NCBI GenBank assembly: GCA_026122235.1
Contig: JAOCZM010000237.1
Coordinates: 3,906,001-3,970,000, forward strand
Reading direction: 5' to 3'
Source: Vinca minor
Lineage: Eukaryota > Streptophyta > Magnoliopsida > Gentianales > Apocynaceae
Length of the DNA stretch: 64,000 nucleotides
Each line of letters begins with the position of its first letter. Within the stretch, counting starts at the first letter, position 1. Positions 23,801 through 35,097 of the stretch are shown one piece after another. The notes under the pieces are model-generated. The model was not told where the DNA came from and did no database searches. It was given only the letters and a program-made list of their open reading frames with translations. The translations under genes and the position numbers were made by a program.

Positions 23801-26749
23801 AGCAGGATCATCACGTGCCCACTGATTCTTTGTTTCTGCAAACAACCAGAATAAAAATTAATTAGCAGCTTAGAATTGGTTAATATCCACCAAATTACCT
23901 GCTTCACTGGCTGATTAGAAAATCAAGGCTTATAATTCTTAATATCTAGGTATCCGAATTCAAAAAATGCAAAATGCACAGAGAAAGGAAAGCACACTTA
24001 CGTTTGTGGTACTTGGTGTGCTGATAACTGCATTACGTGGTATAGTTCCCATGAAAAATGAAGAAAGAGTGTCAGAAAACTGAACAATAACAAACTCAAA
24101 AATCTTGTTGGCCGCTGATTTTACTGAGCATATGACAAGCACATCTAAGATACATAGTTCAATGCACAACTACTATTCATGCGAAAGCATCGTTGCACCA
24201 AACTGCGGAACTCATTATTGCTGTGTAAAAATGATCCATAAATTACAATATCTTACAAACTACTCACAACACCGCAAAGAGTACATAACATTTCAGAAAA
24301 TATTACCTAGATGCTAACATTTTAAAAAACAATCTACATATGAGACAAGCTTTGGATAGATTGGACATTCGTGTAGAACCCTTCATGGGCATCAAATTTG
24401 TGAAAGAATAAAATGATAAAATATTTGGAGGAATGGTTTAAATTTTTCTTCTTCTGATTTAAACTTTTGAAATCGCATTGTTCAAGGGTTCTAACCTTGT
24501 TTCAATTAGGAGCCCGAGAAACAAGTATGACTGCGGAAGCTATATAGCAATACTATGCAAGTTCGGAAACAGACATTTCAACTTAGGATTGTTACATATG
24601 TAGGGCAAGCAAGCAGTGGCGGAGCCAGGAATTTGTCATAGGGGGCGGATTTCTTACTGAAATTTTTTAGGGGGGGCGAAATACAACATTTATAAGAAAA
24701 TATCACAAAAATAATTTTTTCTTATAGAAAATTCGTCGTTTCTGAAAATTTTGGGGGGATCCGCCACTGCAAGCAAGGTACGTAATTCTATTCCTAAATA
24801 GCTAATAATATCTGGACAATAAATTAGCAAAACCATGTGATTCTTAATTGCAACATCCCATGCAATGAAAGCGAAAGTTCATTGACCAATTAATGAATCA
24901 AAACTAACAAACTAGTGGAGGACAGGGATGCCAAATGCATAACTGCAAAGGAGAACAGTTGATACTTACACTACTTTCGGTGAGGTACATAGATGAAGCA
25001 TTTGCCAGAAAGTATATTCAATGTCCATTTGTTGCCACTAAAACAGAAGACCAGAGGAATAACATAATAAGCTTGGGAAGATGGACATCAGTGAAACTCT
25101 AATTGAAACACAATTCAGGAAAAATGAAGCATGCTCGAGCTAAGCTTTTGGTACAACACCAACAGCAGGTATCACATTACTAAAGCTGAATCAAAATCAA
25201 TGTTGAATAGATCGCAAGAAACACGATGACAAATTAAGAGACTAACTTGTTTATGTTACGAAAACAGGGAATTAAAAGCCACAAGCGTTATTTTACCCAA
25301 ATATTTGCGCAACTTTAACTATCTATATCTACTTATTTCGATTATCATATTTTGCAGGAGCATGATTTAAAGTCCACATATCTAGCAATTCCACTATAGA
25401 CAAATAAATTATCTCTGTTAATTTGTCTCCTCTTCTCCCTACCAGAACTGAAACGTATTACATCTAAATCATTTCAAAACCGTAAGTCAGCACAATTACA
25501 TGCACTTTCTCATCACAAACCAGTGTTGTAAAAATCGGCCTAGTCGGCCGACTAGTCGGGGACTAATCGCTAGTCGGCCTCCAAACGCCTAGAAAAATCA
25601 AAAACCGGGGTGAAAAATCGGATTTGGAAAAAATCGGACAAAAATCGGAAAAAAATCGGCCTAGTCGGTCAAAAGTCGGGCTAGTCGGTCAAAAGTCGGA
25701 TTAATCGGTCAAAATCGTTGACCTTTTTAAAAAAATTGATTTTTTTTCCAAAATCTAATTTTTTTTTTTATTGCAATTTTGAATTTGTGGCAGTAGCTAT
25801 TTATAGCATAATGGTCTTTGCTCCATTTTTATTTTTTATGTTCTTTGATCCATTGTCTTGGCTCCAGAATGTGAATCAAAGATTTTGTGGTAGTTTTGAA
25901 TTTTTTTATGGCAATTTTGAATTTGTGGCAGTAGCAGAATGGTCTTTGCTCCATTTTTTTTTTATTTATGGTGTAGCAGTAGGTGGCAGTAGGCAGTAAC
26001 TTTTTTGCTAATTGTTTGATATTTTCTTGTTTGATAGTGTTGTAAATGGGATCTTCAAGTGCTGCATCCGCTAGTGTTTCTAAATCTATTGAATCTTTTG
26101 CCGTTTCTGAACTTAAACGAAAAGCAAAAGATGTTGGTTGGGATTATGCAATTTTGGTCGATCCAAATAGATTGGATAGGGTCAAATGCATTTTGTGTGG
26201 GAAGGTAATGTGTGGAGGGATTTACAGATTGAAACAACACATTGCACATATGCCTGAAATTTTGTTTAACTGGTATATTATATATGATAACAGAATTTTA
26301 AAAAATACATTGTAATTTAGGGTCGCCGACTAGTCCCCGACTAATCCCCGACTAGGCCGACTAGTTGCTAGTCCCCTGTCTGCCGACCGACTAGCGACTA
26401 GCGACTTTTGCAACACTGTCACAAACAGCTAAGGACATCAACTAACAAGCAAAATGGAAAAGAGAAAAATCAACTATCGTAATCACACTTGCGAGTAGAC
26501 GAAATCAAATTCCAGATATAAGATAATGGTATAATCTGATTAAACTATCAATGAAAATAGAATTTCCGCATAATTACTGAAAAGTAAATACAATTCGAGG
26601 TCAGATCTATCAATTCCGAGAAGATAAAACAATTATTACAGAATATATGTAAAATTAATGAAGAAACTTACCTTGATGATTCTACGTAGGTAATGAGAAG
26701 TAGGTCGAGCATTGGAGCTCGAACGGCCTTTTGATGCAGTTGGCAGCAT
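20828..26749 (-). CDS. UNC-50 family Golgi membrane protein, ten exons
   Basis: Exons: 26749-26672, 25037-24970, 24027-24002, 23835-23745, 23451-23356, 22031-21963, 21709-21651, 21555-21433, 21042-20971, 20892-20828; 248 residues, all phases closing. The protein begins MLPTASKGRSSS and contains QQMDIEYTFWQMLHL, the YDH-like turn (AAYGHS), several hydrophobic helices, WLYAFDVHCNSFFPMF and SYYHYLNFLGYD, the conserved path of UNC-50 proteins. Animal UNC-50 is a Golgi protein needed for assembly or trafficking of certain membrane proteins; the plant role is not well known. Intron 6 uses a GC donor (21962-21961, GAATG followed by GCAAGT). The 26-bp exon 3 is a micro-exon-sized piece. Introns 1 and 2 hold hAT elements. 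Confidence 0.93.
24614..24769. mobile_element. 156-bp hAT-type MITE in UNC-50 intron 2
   Basis: Ends are CAGTGGCGGAGCCAG and GGATCCGCCACTG, a typical hAT-like terminal inverted repeat, flanked by an exact 8-bp duplication CAAGCAAG (24606-24613 and 24770-24777). No coding capacity. A relative lies at 52229-52425. Confidence 0.9.
25521..26418 (+). mobile_element. 898-bp deleted hAT transposon in UNC-50 intron 1
   Basis: Ends CAGTGTTGTAAAAATCGG and GACTTTTGCAACACTG form the inverted repeat, reinforced by many subterminal CTAGTCGGC/GCCGACTAG copies. The target duplication TCACAAAC is exact (25513-25520 and 26419-26426). Inside is a remnant of the transposase gene encoding only its DNA-binding N terminus. 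It lies opposite in orientation to the host gene. Confidence 0.93.
26046..26315 (+). pseudogene. N-terminal fragment of a hAT transposase (BED zinc finger)
   Basis: An 89-residue ORF with WDYA near residue 33, then KCILCGK and a Cys-x2-Cys...His-x-x-His-like arrangement (CILC ... LKQHIAH) characteristic of the BED finger. The dimerisation and catalytic hAT domains are absent, so only the DNA-binding part could be made. Whether it is expressed is unknown. Confidence 0.8.
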
Positions 26750-27074
26750 CTTCTTTAGAGGCTCTTTATTCTGATCGTTTCTTTTGCCGCCTTCTTCGTC
26801 AACCTCGATAATTGTATTTCCGGCGGCTGGAAAGTTTTTCTTCCCCGATGGGATTCGGTGGTGATTTTAAGTGTGTATTCAATTAGGATTTTTAAAAATT
26901 ATTTATGGATAAATAAGTCCAGTTAATTTTAAAAAACTATATAAGATTTTAAAAGAATGTAATGACTTATAAGATTTTTTTTAAAAGATTTTGTATACTC
27001 AGGATTCTTATGTTTGGATTTTAAAGATTTATATCATGAGAATTTATAAGATATAAAGTTCTGGGCACTTGCAT

Positions 27075-27767
27075 ATAGGGTGAGCTCCAACTGAATTCAA
27101 ATTCAATTCGCAATTCAAATTCGATAATTCAGTGTAAATTCGGTTACATCCCAATTCGATTTGGTCAAAAAATGGGACGAAATCGGTTTGACTATAATTG
27201 ACCGAATTCGAATTCATTTTTTAATAAATTTTTAATTTTATTATATAGTTAATATATAAAGTAAATAGACCTTAACAATTATTATTATTTTGGCGTTTTG
27301 CTATTAATTTTCCGTGTAAATATGGTTGAATTAAACGATGAATAATTTATTATTTCGATTATTTTTTTCTAAATTTATTGTTGTTTTTTTTTGAGCGCCC
27401 GAAGGCGATTGCCCCCGAAGGGGAAGAGCGGAGAGTACCCTAGATAGGGAAGATTGAAGCATGCCCCATGCCTGGGGAGGGAAGATAAGCCTCATAAAGA
27501 GGAGAATTATTTGCCCCATTATGGGGAGATATAGGAATCGAACACGGGACCTCCGCCACGTGTTCGGGGTAGCCATGTTAATTAGAGTTTTCTTGTGAAA
27601 TCTGTCAATTCAACAAAAAACGATTTTCGAATTAGCCAATTCGGTCAATTCGAATTCGGTAATTCTGAATTCGAATCCAAATTGGGTCCGTTTTTAGGTT
27701 CTAAAAAAATTGAAAACTCCGAATTCAAATGATCGAATTGGCGAATTCGAATTCGGTACTCACCACT
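27075..27767. mobile_element. hAT-like element nested in the Tourist-like element
   Basis: Flanked by the exact 8-bp repeat ACTTGCAT (27067-27074 and 27768-27775). Ends ATAGGGTGAG and CTCACCACT are imperfect inverted repeats, and subterminal GAATTCGAATTC-type motifs occur at both ends. No transposase is visible. A SINE interrupts it. Confidence 0.7.
27379..27580 (-). mobile_element. tRNA-derived SINE (innermost of a three-level nest)
   Basis: Read on the minus strand it has a B box (GTCCCGTGTTCGATTCC near 27553-27537), a body with CCCCATAATGGGG and CCCCAGGCATGGGG segments, and a terminal A run (T run at 27381-27391 on the plus strand). The body resembles the SINE at 63399-63558. I could not define an exact target duplication. 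Confidence 0.75.
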
Positions 27768-28650
27768 ACTTGCATTCGCAATAACATAAACGGGATAAAA
27801 TGGAATGGAACAATAAATAAAAGCAAACATTCAAAGTAATAAGAGTCAATGAAAAAGATAACAAATAAACAAATCATGAAAATCCCACTAAAAAGTCTTA
27901 TGAGTTAGTGTGGGATTTTTTTAAGGGTTTAGTATTTATACCTTTCACTTAAAAATCCCACAAATTCCTAATTAAAAAAAAAATTCATCGAAATTTGGAA
28001 GATTTTGAATACAAAAGACTTTTTATTACTTGTTTAAAATCTTGATTGAATACTACTGGATTTGAAAATTATTTTAAAAAAATACTGATAGTCCTGATTG
28101 AATACCACATTACTTATTTAGATTACTTAAAAGTTTTAATTAAATACCACAAAATTTATTTATCTCAAAATAGTATTTTAAAATCTCATTGAATACACCC
28201 CTAAGTTTCTGTTTGTTTCTCTTTGGTGCGTCCGACTTCAGTGTAGTGGCTCCGTTGGGTACAAGTGGAAGTTAACCGATCCGAAATGGAAGGTCCGAGT
28301 AAAGTAGGCCGGCCCAAGCTTCAAGATCTCTTTTCTGTTCTTCATTTTTGGACTTTTGCCATTTCCCCCTTGTTCCTCTATAAAATTTAAAAGAAAAAGA
28401 AAATGGTCTGTGAAGTAGGATTAGGGTATTCAATCATGATATTTGAGAATAATAGGAATTTTATAAAGAGCCAATGTTCATTTAGATTCATTTGCATTAT
28501 TCAAATCAATGCAAAATCTCGATCTATTCCTATTCGTTTCCTTACAAATAATTTATTTGCTACACTAAAATTTTCAAACGCAATATCAATTCAAATACAC
28601 TTATTTTAATAAGTGCATTAATTCTTTTAATGCACTAGGAACAATTAATA

Positions 28651-29012
28651 TATGTGATGGTTAAAAAAACAGAGAGATAAAACCGCTCATGATGTCACTA
28701 GAGAAAATTAGGAGGTGGAATTGATTTAATAAGTGGAATAATGAATTTACGTGAAAGTAAAAAAATAGAAAGAGAAAATCGCTCATGATGTCACTAGAAA
28801 AATTAGGAGGTGGAATCGATTCAATAAGTGGAACAATGAATTTATGTGAAGGTTAAAAAAATAGAAAGAGAAAATCGCTCATAATATCACTAGAGAAAAA
28901 TAGGAAGTGAAATTGATTCAATAAGTGAAATAATAAATTTATGTGAATGTTAAAAAAACAGAAAGAGAAAATCGCTCATGATGTCACTAGACAAAATTAT
29001 GAGGTGAAATCG
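28651..29012. repeat. tandem array, four units of 96-97 bp
   Basis: The phrase CGCTCATGATGTCACTAGA (with changes) starts at 28684, 28780, 28876 and 28973; each unit also has AGGAGGTGGAAT.GATT.AATAAGTGGAA and a GTGAA.GTTAAAAAAA.AGAAAGAG step. Units are about 85-90 percent alike by eye. Confidence 0.9.
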
Positions 29013-29568
29013 ATTTAATAGGTTGACTTTGATTTTACTTACTATATACAAAAATTACATTCTCATGCTTGTTGGCAGAAGTAGGTTTACTTCGGTAAAT
29101 GAGACCAAAAATGTATTTTTGTATGGAAGGTATGATTGGATTTATTGGGCCAATTCCACCCTAAATCAGCTGAAAGAATACACATCTTTTTGCACATGCA
29201 GAACGTTAAAAGTCGTTAAATAATTCATGTAATAGTTATAATTTTAAAGAGAAAAACAACTATTATTTTAAAAAACAACTATTTATATTATACATTAGTT
29301 GCTTTCATCTAATAGTGTAACAATTCTTCTGCACATAAGAAATAATAGTTGTAATGCATAATAGCCAAATTCGTTCCACCCCTACTTACCCTATCCCTAG
29401 AGTCTGTTATGTCAGGTTTAACCGAAGTTTTCTCCCACCAAATTCAGCTCCTGAAACGACATTTCACTTGCTAATTTACCATAATCTCCCTACCAATTTC
29501 TCCATCATTTTCCTACCTTAATTTGATTTCTTCGCCAACACATACTCATTAGAAAACTCTAAATCGCC
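29013..29568. other. spacer before the reticulon pseudogene
   Basis: No gene or element boundary seen. The last 150 bases are C/T-rich and likely the former promoter and leader of the reticulon-like gene. Confidence 0.45.
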
Positions 29569-31078
29569 ATGGGAGAACCTCATCACTCTATAGTCCATCA
29601 CACCCTCGGCGGTGGCGAAGGTATTTTTCTCCGCCTGACATGGTTTCCATGCATATTAAGAGTACGTCAACTCTGTATCTTTTGTAGAGTTGTGAATCCG
29701 ATTCGATATTGATCTAGGTCGTGGTTCAGCAAATTCGTTCTTAATGTGGATTTGATTAGTTTAGCTGCATAATACATGAATTTTTAGTAATTTATTGAAA
29801 AGTATCATTTGGTTATCAATTGTTTTAGATGATCTATTAGGACTGATATTCATTGCTTTTTGTTCATATTGGAAAGTGTAATTTGGTTTTGGTTTTAGAT
29901 TGTTTAAGATAGTGAAATTCGGACTGATTTTCCTGTCCGTTTGTACATGTATAGTTGCCGATGTTTTATTGTGGAGGAAATGGTGTACAAGTGTTGCAAA
30001 TTTGTTCTTAATGCGGATTCGATTTATTTTCATCAGAATTATTTTAGCTGTGCATAATACATGAGTTTTTAGTAATGTATTGAAAAGCATCATTTGGTTT
30101 TTGATTGTTTTAGATAGTGAATTAGGTCTGATATTCATTTTATTCATGTGCAGTTGCTGATGTTTTATTATGGAGGAAATGGTGCACAAGTGTTTCTCTG
30201 CTCGTCGGTTCTACTGCTTTTTGGTACCTTTTTTAACGCGCAGGCTACAATCTCTTAACCTTCATTGCCAATGTCCTATTGCTACTTGTCGTAATTCTCT
30301 TTTTCTGGGCTAAATCTGTATCACTTCTTAATAGGTACTTTCAGCTATATGCAATCTGTCTTTGTTTGTGTTATTGATATAATTGATCTACCATTAGCTG
30401 GACCTTAAATTACATTTTATCAGTGCGTTTGGTGGAAACTGCGAAGTACTTGTTAATTTAGGATTGGTGGTCGGGTTTGTTTCTCATATGTTAGTATTCT
30501 TTTGTTGATGTCTTAAGATTAACGCATAAATGATCAATTGTGTAATTTTTAGACCGCTACCTCCTTTACCCAATTTGGAGGTTTCTGAGGAATCTGTGAT
30601 CAAGGCTGCTGAGGTACTGCGAGTGTGGATTAACAATACACTATTGATTCTACATGAAATTGGTATTGATGGAGACTTGAAACTATTTGTTCAGGTTTGT
30701 TCTTGGCATTATAGTTATCCTGCTTTATTTGTCCACCTAGGTGAATGTATTCTAACCACTCTAACGTGGGCGGCCTTTGTCAGGTTGCTTCCTTCTTGTG
30801 GATGGTTTCTTCAACCTTCTTGTTGGTGAGTTCTTATGCTATTACACATTGACTTAGACATTTGCTCGGCTTTATATCACATTTCTCATTCATGTTGCCT
30901 TTAGTCAGGAGTTCTTCTAAGTCTATCAGTGCCTCTGTTGTATGAGAAGTATCAAGATGAAATTGATAAGAAGCTTATTTTGGCCCGTAATGTTATTCAA
31001 ACACAGTACTTGAAACACAAGGAAACAGTATTGACAAAGATTCCAAGGTCTCTAAACAAGGAAAAGAAGGCACAGTAG
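29569..31078 (+). pseudogene. reticulon-like protein B gene, broken
   Basis: Exons by similarity: 29569-29620, 30154-30335, 30553-30694, 30784-30825, 30909-31078. Recognisable reticulon-domain pieces: VADVLLWRKW, VGSTAFWYLF, ANVLLLLVVILFFWAKS, PLPPLPNLEVSEES, VLRVWIN, VLLSLSVPLLYEKYQDEID, and a KEKKAQ end. Reticulons shape tubular endoplasmic reticulum with hydrophobic hairpins. Three lesions are seen: an in-frame TAA at 30234-30236 where the family has Glu; one extra T in the run at 30300-30305 that shifts exon 2; and loss of part of the second hairpin in exon 4, leaving 42 bases and a phase that no longer fits exon 5. Splice sites survive. Together these make a recent pseudogene more likely than sequencing error. 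Confidence 0.85.
29729..30200. repeat. tandem duplication of intron 1 end plus exon 2 start (reticulon)
   Basis: Intron 1 holds a second, earlier copy of the exon 2 beginning (GTTGCCGATGTTTTATTGTGG near 29954-29974, against the exon copy at 30154) preceded by similar intron sequence (ACATGAATTTTTAGTAATTTATTGAAAAG against ACATGAGTTTTTAGTAATGTATTGAAAAG). The period is about 200-285 bp with indels. The extra copy stops after about 45 exon bases. Confidence 0.82.
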
Positions 31079-31560
31079 ACTTGGGGTAAGTATCTGAAAC
31101 AGTGTGCGGCATATCAGCACCTTTGAGGGTTTTTTTTTGTCGAGACCGGGTGTCCACAGTTATTCAAAGTAATGTGTTAACTGTTTTTTCCCCAAAAAAA
31201 TATTCTCAGTTAATGAAGTTAGGGAATACTATTGACTTTAATTCAGCCGTACTATACATAATAAGAACTGTGTATCTTGATCCAGGTACTTTCTAGGTTT
31301 GTTCTTGCTTCCTTTTTTAGATAGAATATGCATTTTAGTTTTTGGGAATTCTTAGTTAGGTTCTTGGAGTAGGATCAGCATGGATGCGACTCACATAGGA
31401 GAAGAAACGAGTTATGAAAGATATGGAGATGCTAACATATTTTGAAATTAAACATCAGAATAATCTTAGGATTTTGTGACATATTCTGTATTTTGAAATT
31501 AATAGAACGCGATTCTCAAACACCCCACTGTATTTCTCTCAATTTCACGAACAATAAAAT

Positions 31561-33653
31561 TTACGCAGCCTTGGGGATTGGAATGTTGTCCGAGGGTGGC
31601 AAGGTGACTGAGCGTAGCAACTCCAGTGAGAACACTAGCCCTAAAAAATGTGATAGAATGGTGTTTGCTGATGCCTGCCACAGATGTATCCAAGAAACAT
31701 ACAAATTAGATGATTAGCCGTGTTATTAGTAGTATGCTCTATCAAACTTATTTAGCAGAAAGTTGAAAGCCAAGTCAGATCCAGGAGGATGATATGACAA
31801 CAATATCAGATAAAATTTTGAAAATGAGAATATTACCTGAACCAAGAATACATCCAGTGCAAGAACTGGACTACTTCCTGGAGGCAACCCTTGATAAGGA
31901 TTAGCTGATGTAGTAAGAGCTTTAGCCACCAATAATCCTACTGTAGCTTGCATTCCAAGAATGGCAGCACCCATGCCCAGAAGGTTCAACCCTATCCCAT
32001 TTTTCAAGCTTCTTACAACATCCGCGCGAGGTGGGGCCTGAAACATGAAAGTTAGCTATGATTTATGAAACTGGGATATTTACTAAAGGCATTTTACTAC
32101 AGTAGCTTGCATGCTAAGAGAAGCAGCAGCCGTGCCCAGAAGGTTCAACCATTAACTGAATTCAGTTTGTTGTATAGAACTGGATTCAACAGCAATAAGA
32201 GTGAAACAACGCCCGATGAAAACTATACTCCCATCAGATAGAAGGTGAAAATTTTATCCAAACCTGGCTTGTGAAGCATTATGCTAAAATGAATGCGTGA
32301 AAAATAAAGGTCACGGTGATTTCAATGTACAGATCGTATATTACTCAAGTTAATCTAAGTGGTAACTCGTACCTTTGAAGGCTCATTGGCAGTCCGTCTA
32401 AGCTTTTCAGACAAGCGCATGTAGCCAAACGACCAAAACACAGAAATAAAAGCAGCTGCAATTCCACCTGCTGTTGGATAAAATGTGGCTGGCGATGTGA
32501 TCTTTCCCGTAATAACAACAGAAAATGAGAGGACTACAGCAGCAACCACTGTGCAAACGAGCTGCCCCCAAAATCCTAAACTCCCTAATCTCTTGAAATA
32601 CCTTGATGTACTCTCTAATCTTTTCGAAACCTACACAGCACCACCCGAGCAATATAATTAGTCCACATAAAATCCACAAAGAAAGTACTACCTCCGTTTC
32701 AAATTAACCATCACTTGAGACATACAAAAAATCAAGAGAGCATGTAATGTCTCTTTTTTGTTTTTCAAATTTACCCTATTCTAATAAGTAATGCTCATGA
32801 GTTAAATATGGAGTTACCAAGAGAAGGTCAATATTATCTATTTATCATTAAATATATACAATCCAATTATTTCCTTTATCCGATAACACTATCCTAAAAT
32901 GAAAGTTAATTTAAAATGGAGGGAAGCAACTACAAGTCCCATTGTCATTGAAAGTCATATTATCATAAATAGATATTTGTAGGTAATTACATGATTACTG
33001 TTAAGAAAATACTTCCTCCTCCCAATTGAACGTCCACTCTCTATTTTAACTTGTCCCAAAATGAAGGTTTACTTTTCTTAAAATGGACATACTTTATACT
33101 TAAACTCACCTAACTAACCTCCAGAGATGCAAGTTCTACTAACAATTGACAAATGGTAACTTGCTCATGATCAAACAACTCTTCTGTACAAGTCAAATAT
33201 GAATATTCAATTTGAGACATGGAGTAATATTTGAACCCTAAAACCAATGTTGAGAATTATTTTTCAAAATGCAAATTATGATACAAAAACTTCCAATTCC
33301 TCGCCAAATAGGCACATATTTGACAATGCACATATAAATTTACAACAATTCTAAAACAAATAAAAATCTATAGAGAGGTTTTTTTAGACCTGAGCAAGTT
33401 TGGCCTTGTCGGATTCGTCAGGATAAGGAGGAGTAGAAACGGAAGCAAGGGATCTAATTATTCTTCTGTTCAGATTGAATTGAAGTGCTGGAGGCGGAGA
33501 TTGAGAAAATGAGGCGGAGGAAGGGAGTGAAGTGGTGGATGAGCGGAGGAGATGCGGTGGTAGGTGGTGGCATTTTAAAGAGGATAACAAAGGAAGGCGT
33601 GGTGGTGGTAGAGCGGTGCCGGAGATGGATGCCGGCAAGAAAAGAGTTTGCAT
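31561..33653 (-). CDS. TIC21: TIC21 / PIC1 chloroplast inner envelope protein, four exons
   Basis: Exons 33653-33390, 32630-32373, 32037-31837, 31674-31561; 278 residues, all phases closing. The start MQTLFLPAS matches the family beginning better than the longer ORF start at 33710. Residues 1 to about 75 are Ser/Pro/Leu-rich and act as a transit peptide; the conserved core starts near KAKLAQVSKRLE. Four hydrophobic segments follow, including LVCTVVAAVVLSFSVVI, IAAAFISVFWSFGYMRL, LNLLGMGAAILGMQATVGLLVA and HFLGLVFSLELL. The Arabidopsis protein was described both as part of the TIC import machinery and as an iron permease. It is convergent with the broken reticulon gene, 482 bases apart. Confidence 0.94.
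32688..32926. mobile_element. Stowaway-like MITE in TIC21 intron 1
   Basis: Left end CTACCTCCGTTTCAAATTAACC after a TA; the right end read in reverse is CTTCCCTCCATTTTAAATTAAC. The CTCCCTCCGT-type end is a Stowaway hallmark, but the right TA is not preserved. Confidence 0.65.
33012..33230. mobile_element. possible second Stowaway-like MITE
   Basis: TACTTCCTCCTCCCAATTG at 33010 pairs loosely with CAATTTGAGACATGGAGTA near 33229. Same intron as the first; strongly degenerate, so only tentative. Confidence 0.4.
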
Positions 33654-35097
33654 AGCGGCGAGTTGGCGGAAGTGGTGGTGGTATTGGTGGAGCTGGGTTG
33701 GCCTAAACACTCGAAACTCGTGAGTCGTTACCAGATACTAGTGTAGTTATGGGGCTAATATGGTAATTTTAACGCTTTTCTCGATTGTTTTTGACTAATT
33801 GTGCTTTAGCCAACTTACAGTTTAGGTAATACTCATTTTAGTCCTCGAACTCTTTTATGATCTACTTTCACTTCTATAATATTTTTTTTTAAATGGAATG
33901 TTTGCTTTCATTTCATTTTAGTTTGTCCCAATTAAACGTTATTTTCATCAAATAGAGTATTTTCTCCTTAAGCACAAAGGAAATACAAAGATCATATTGG
34001 TTTAATTCAGGATGCATTTGGACATGGTTCATCTTCAAATAAAACAACTGAAAAATTACATCTTCTCTAAATAAAACTAAGTTTTATAAAACTCAAGGCA
34101 GATTGGTTCTAACTTTTAATGTTCTATTCTTCTTTTGTTTCTCAAACCACATATTTCTTCTTCTTTTTTAATCAAAATCAAGGGTATCTTGTCTAGAAGG
34201 ACGTTGCCCAATGAAGCTCCCCTTCGCTCACGATTGAGAGATTTTGAGTTCGACACCGGGCCACAACGCTCAGACTACTAACTCCCCCTCCCAAAAAATA
34301 TATATCAACTGTTAACAATAAATAGTGACTAATTTTTTTCATCACAAGTATTCTTCAAAGAGGTAATCGGCTAAATACGAAATGAGCTATATAATCAAGA
34401 GATTAGGTGAGTAATTAACCACCATATTATACCTCATAGTTAAACCAATTAAGTTTTTGAGAAAAATTTTGTCAAAAATTAAAAGAATTTATATACTTAA
34501 TATTTTATTGAATTTTATTAAAAGTCTCAAAACATTAGCTACTCACAATATTAAAAAAAAAGCAAGTTCCGAAATTCAACAGAAATTTGAACAGAAGAAG
34601 AACAAAGGAATGAAGACGACAGATGCAACCAAAGTAAAAGACCCTCTCTTTCAAGTTTTGAGAATTCAATTCACAAAGCAAAGGTCCATACATAACCTAC
34701 CAAACCAAGAAATCTCCAAAGAGCCAAACATTAAAATTGACTCAAAATTTTATATAATAATTTAATTTCCATGCAAGTTAAAAAAGATTTCTGTCTTTCC
34801 TTTTTGTTACTAGTTTTACAACCATAATAAAACACAAGTGGAGTAGAATTATGTGCATTTTTAAAAAGAAAGAAAGTAGGCGTTAATAAGTCCACTGCCT
34901 TTTGAATAATATTCTCTTTATTCGGAATTGAATGTCCTATTTTTATTCATTTTTGTATAGAAAAATTGGTGACTCAATTATGGATACGGAGGGAGTACTT
35001 CATTGAAAAAGAAACGTTTAGTTATTTAAAATCATTTCATGATCTTGAACACTAGAGAAAGTTGCCATTTCTTTGATTTTTGTAGAAAATGGAGTTG

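Larger units (their letters stand above)
26871..28201. mobile_element. Tourist/Harbinger-like element with nested insertions
   Basis: Left end GTGTGTATTCAATTAGGATT and right end (reverse complement) GGGGTGTATTCAATGAGATT match. A 3-bp TAA lies on each side (26868-26870, 28202-28204), as expected for PIF/Harbinger insertions. Without the inner insertion (27075-27767 plus one 8-bp repeat) the element is about 630 bp. It lies just upstream of the UNC-50 start codon and may cover part of that promoter. Confidence 0.72.

Noticed and set aside
26046..26315. BED-finger ORF as a host gene
   Set aside because: It lies wholly inside a hAT element with perfect ends and duplication, in an intron, and lacks the rest of a protein; annotated as a transposase remnant.
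29761..30189. 142-codon minus-strand ORF
   Set aside because: It is the complement of the duplicated reticulon intron/exon segment; its internal repeat only mirrors that DNA duplication.
33384..33710. Longer TIC21 start at 33710
   Set aside because: The 19 extra residues are His/Gln-rich and unlike the family; the internal MQTLFLPAS matches the known beginning.
34457..34765. 102-codon Lys-rich ORF
   Set aside because: Composition follows the A-rich DNA; no motif, promoter or splice context.
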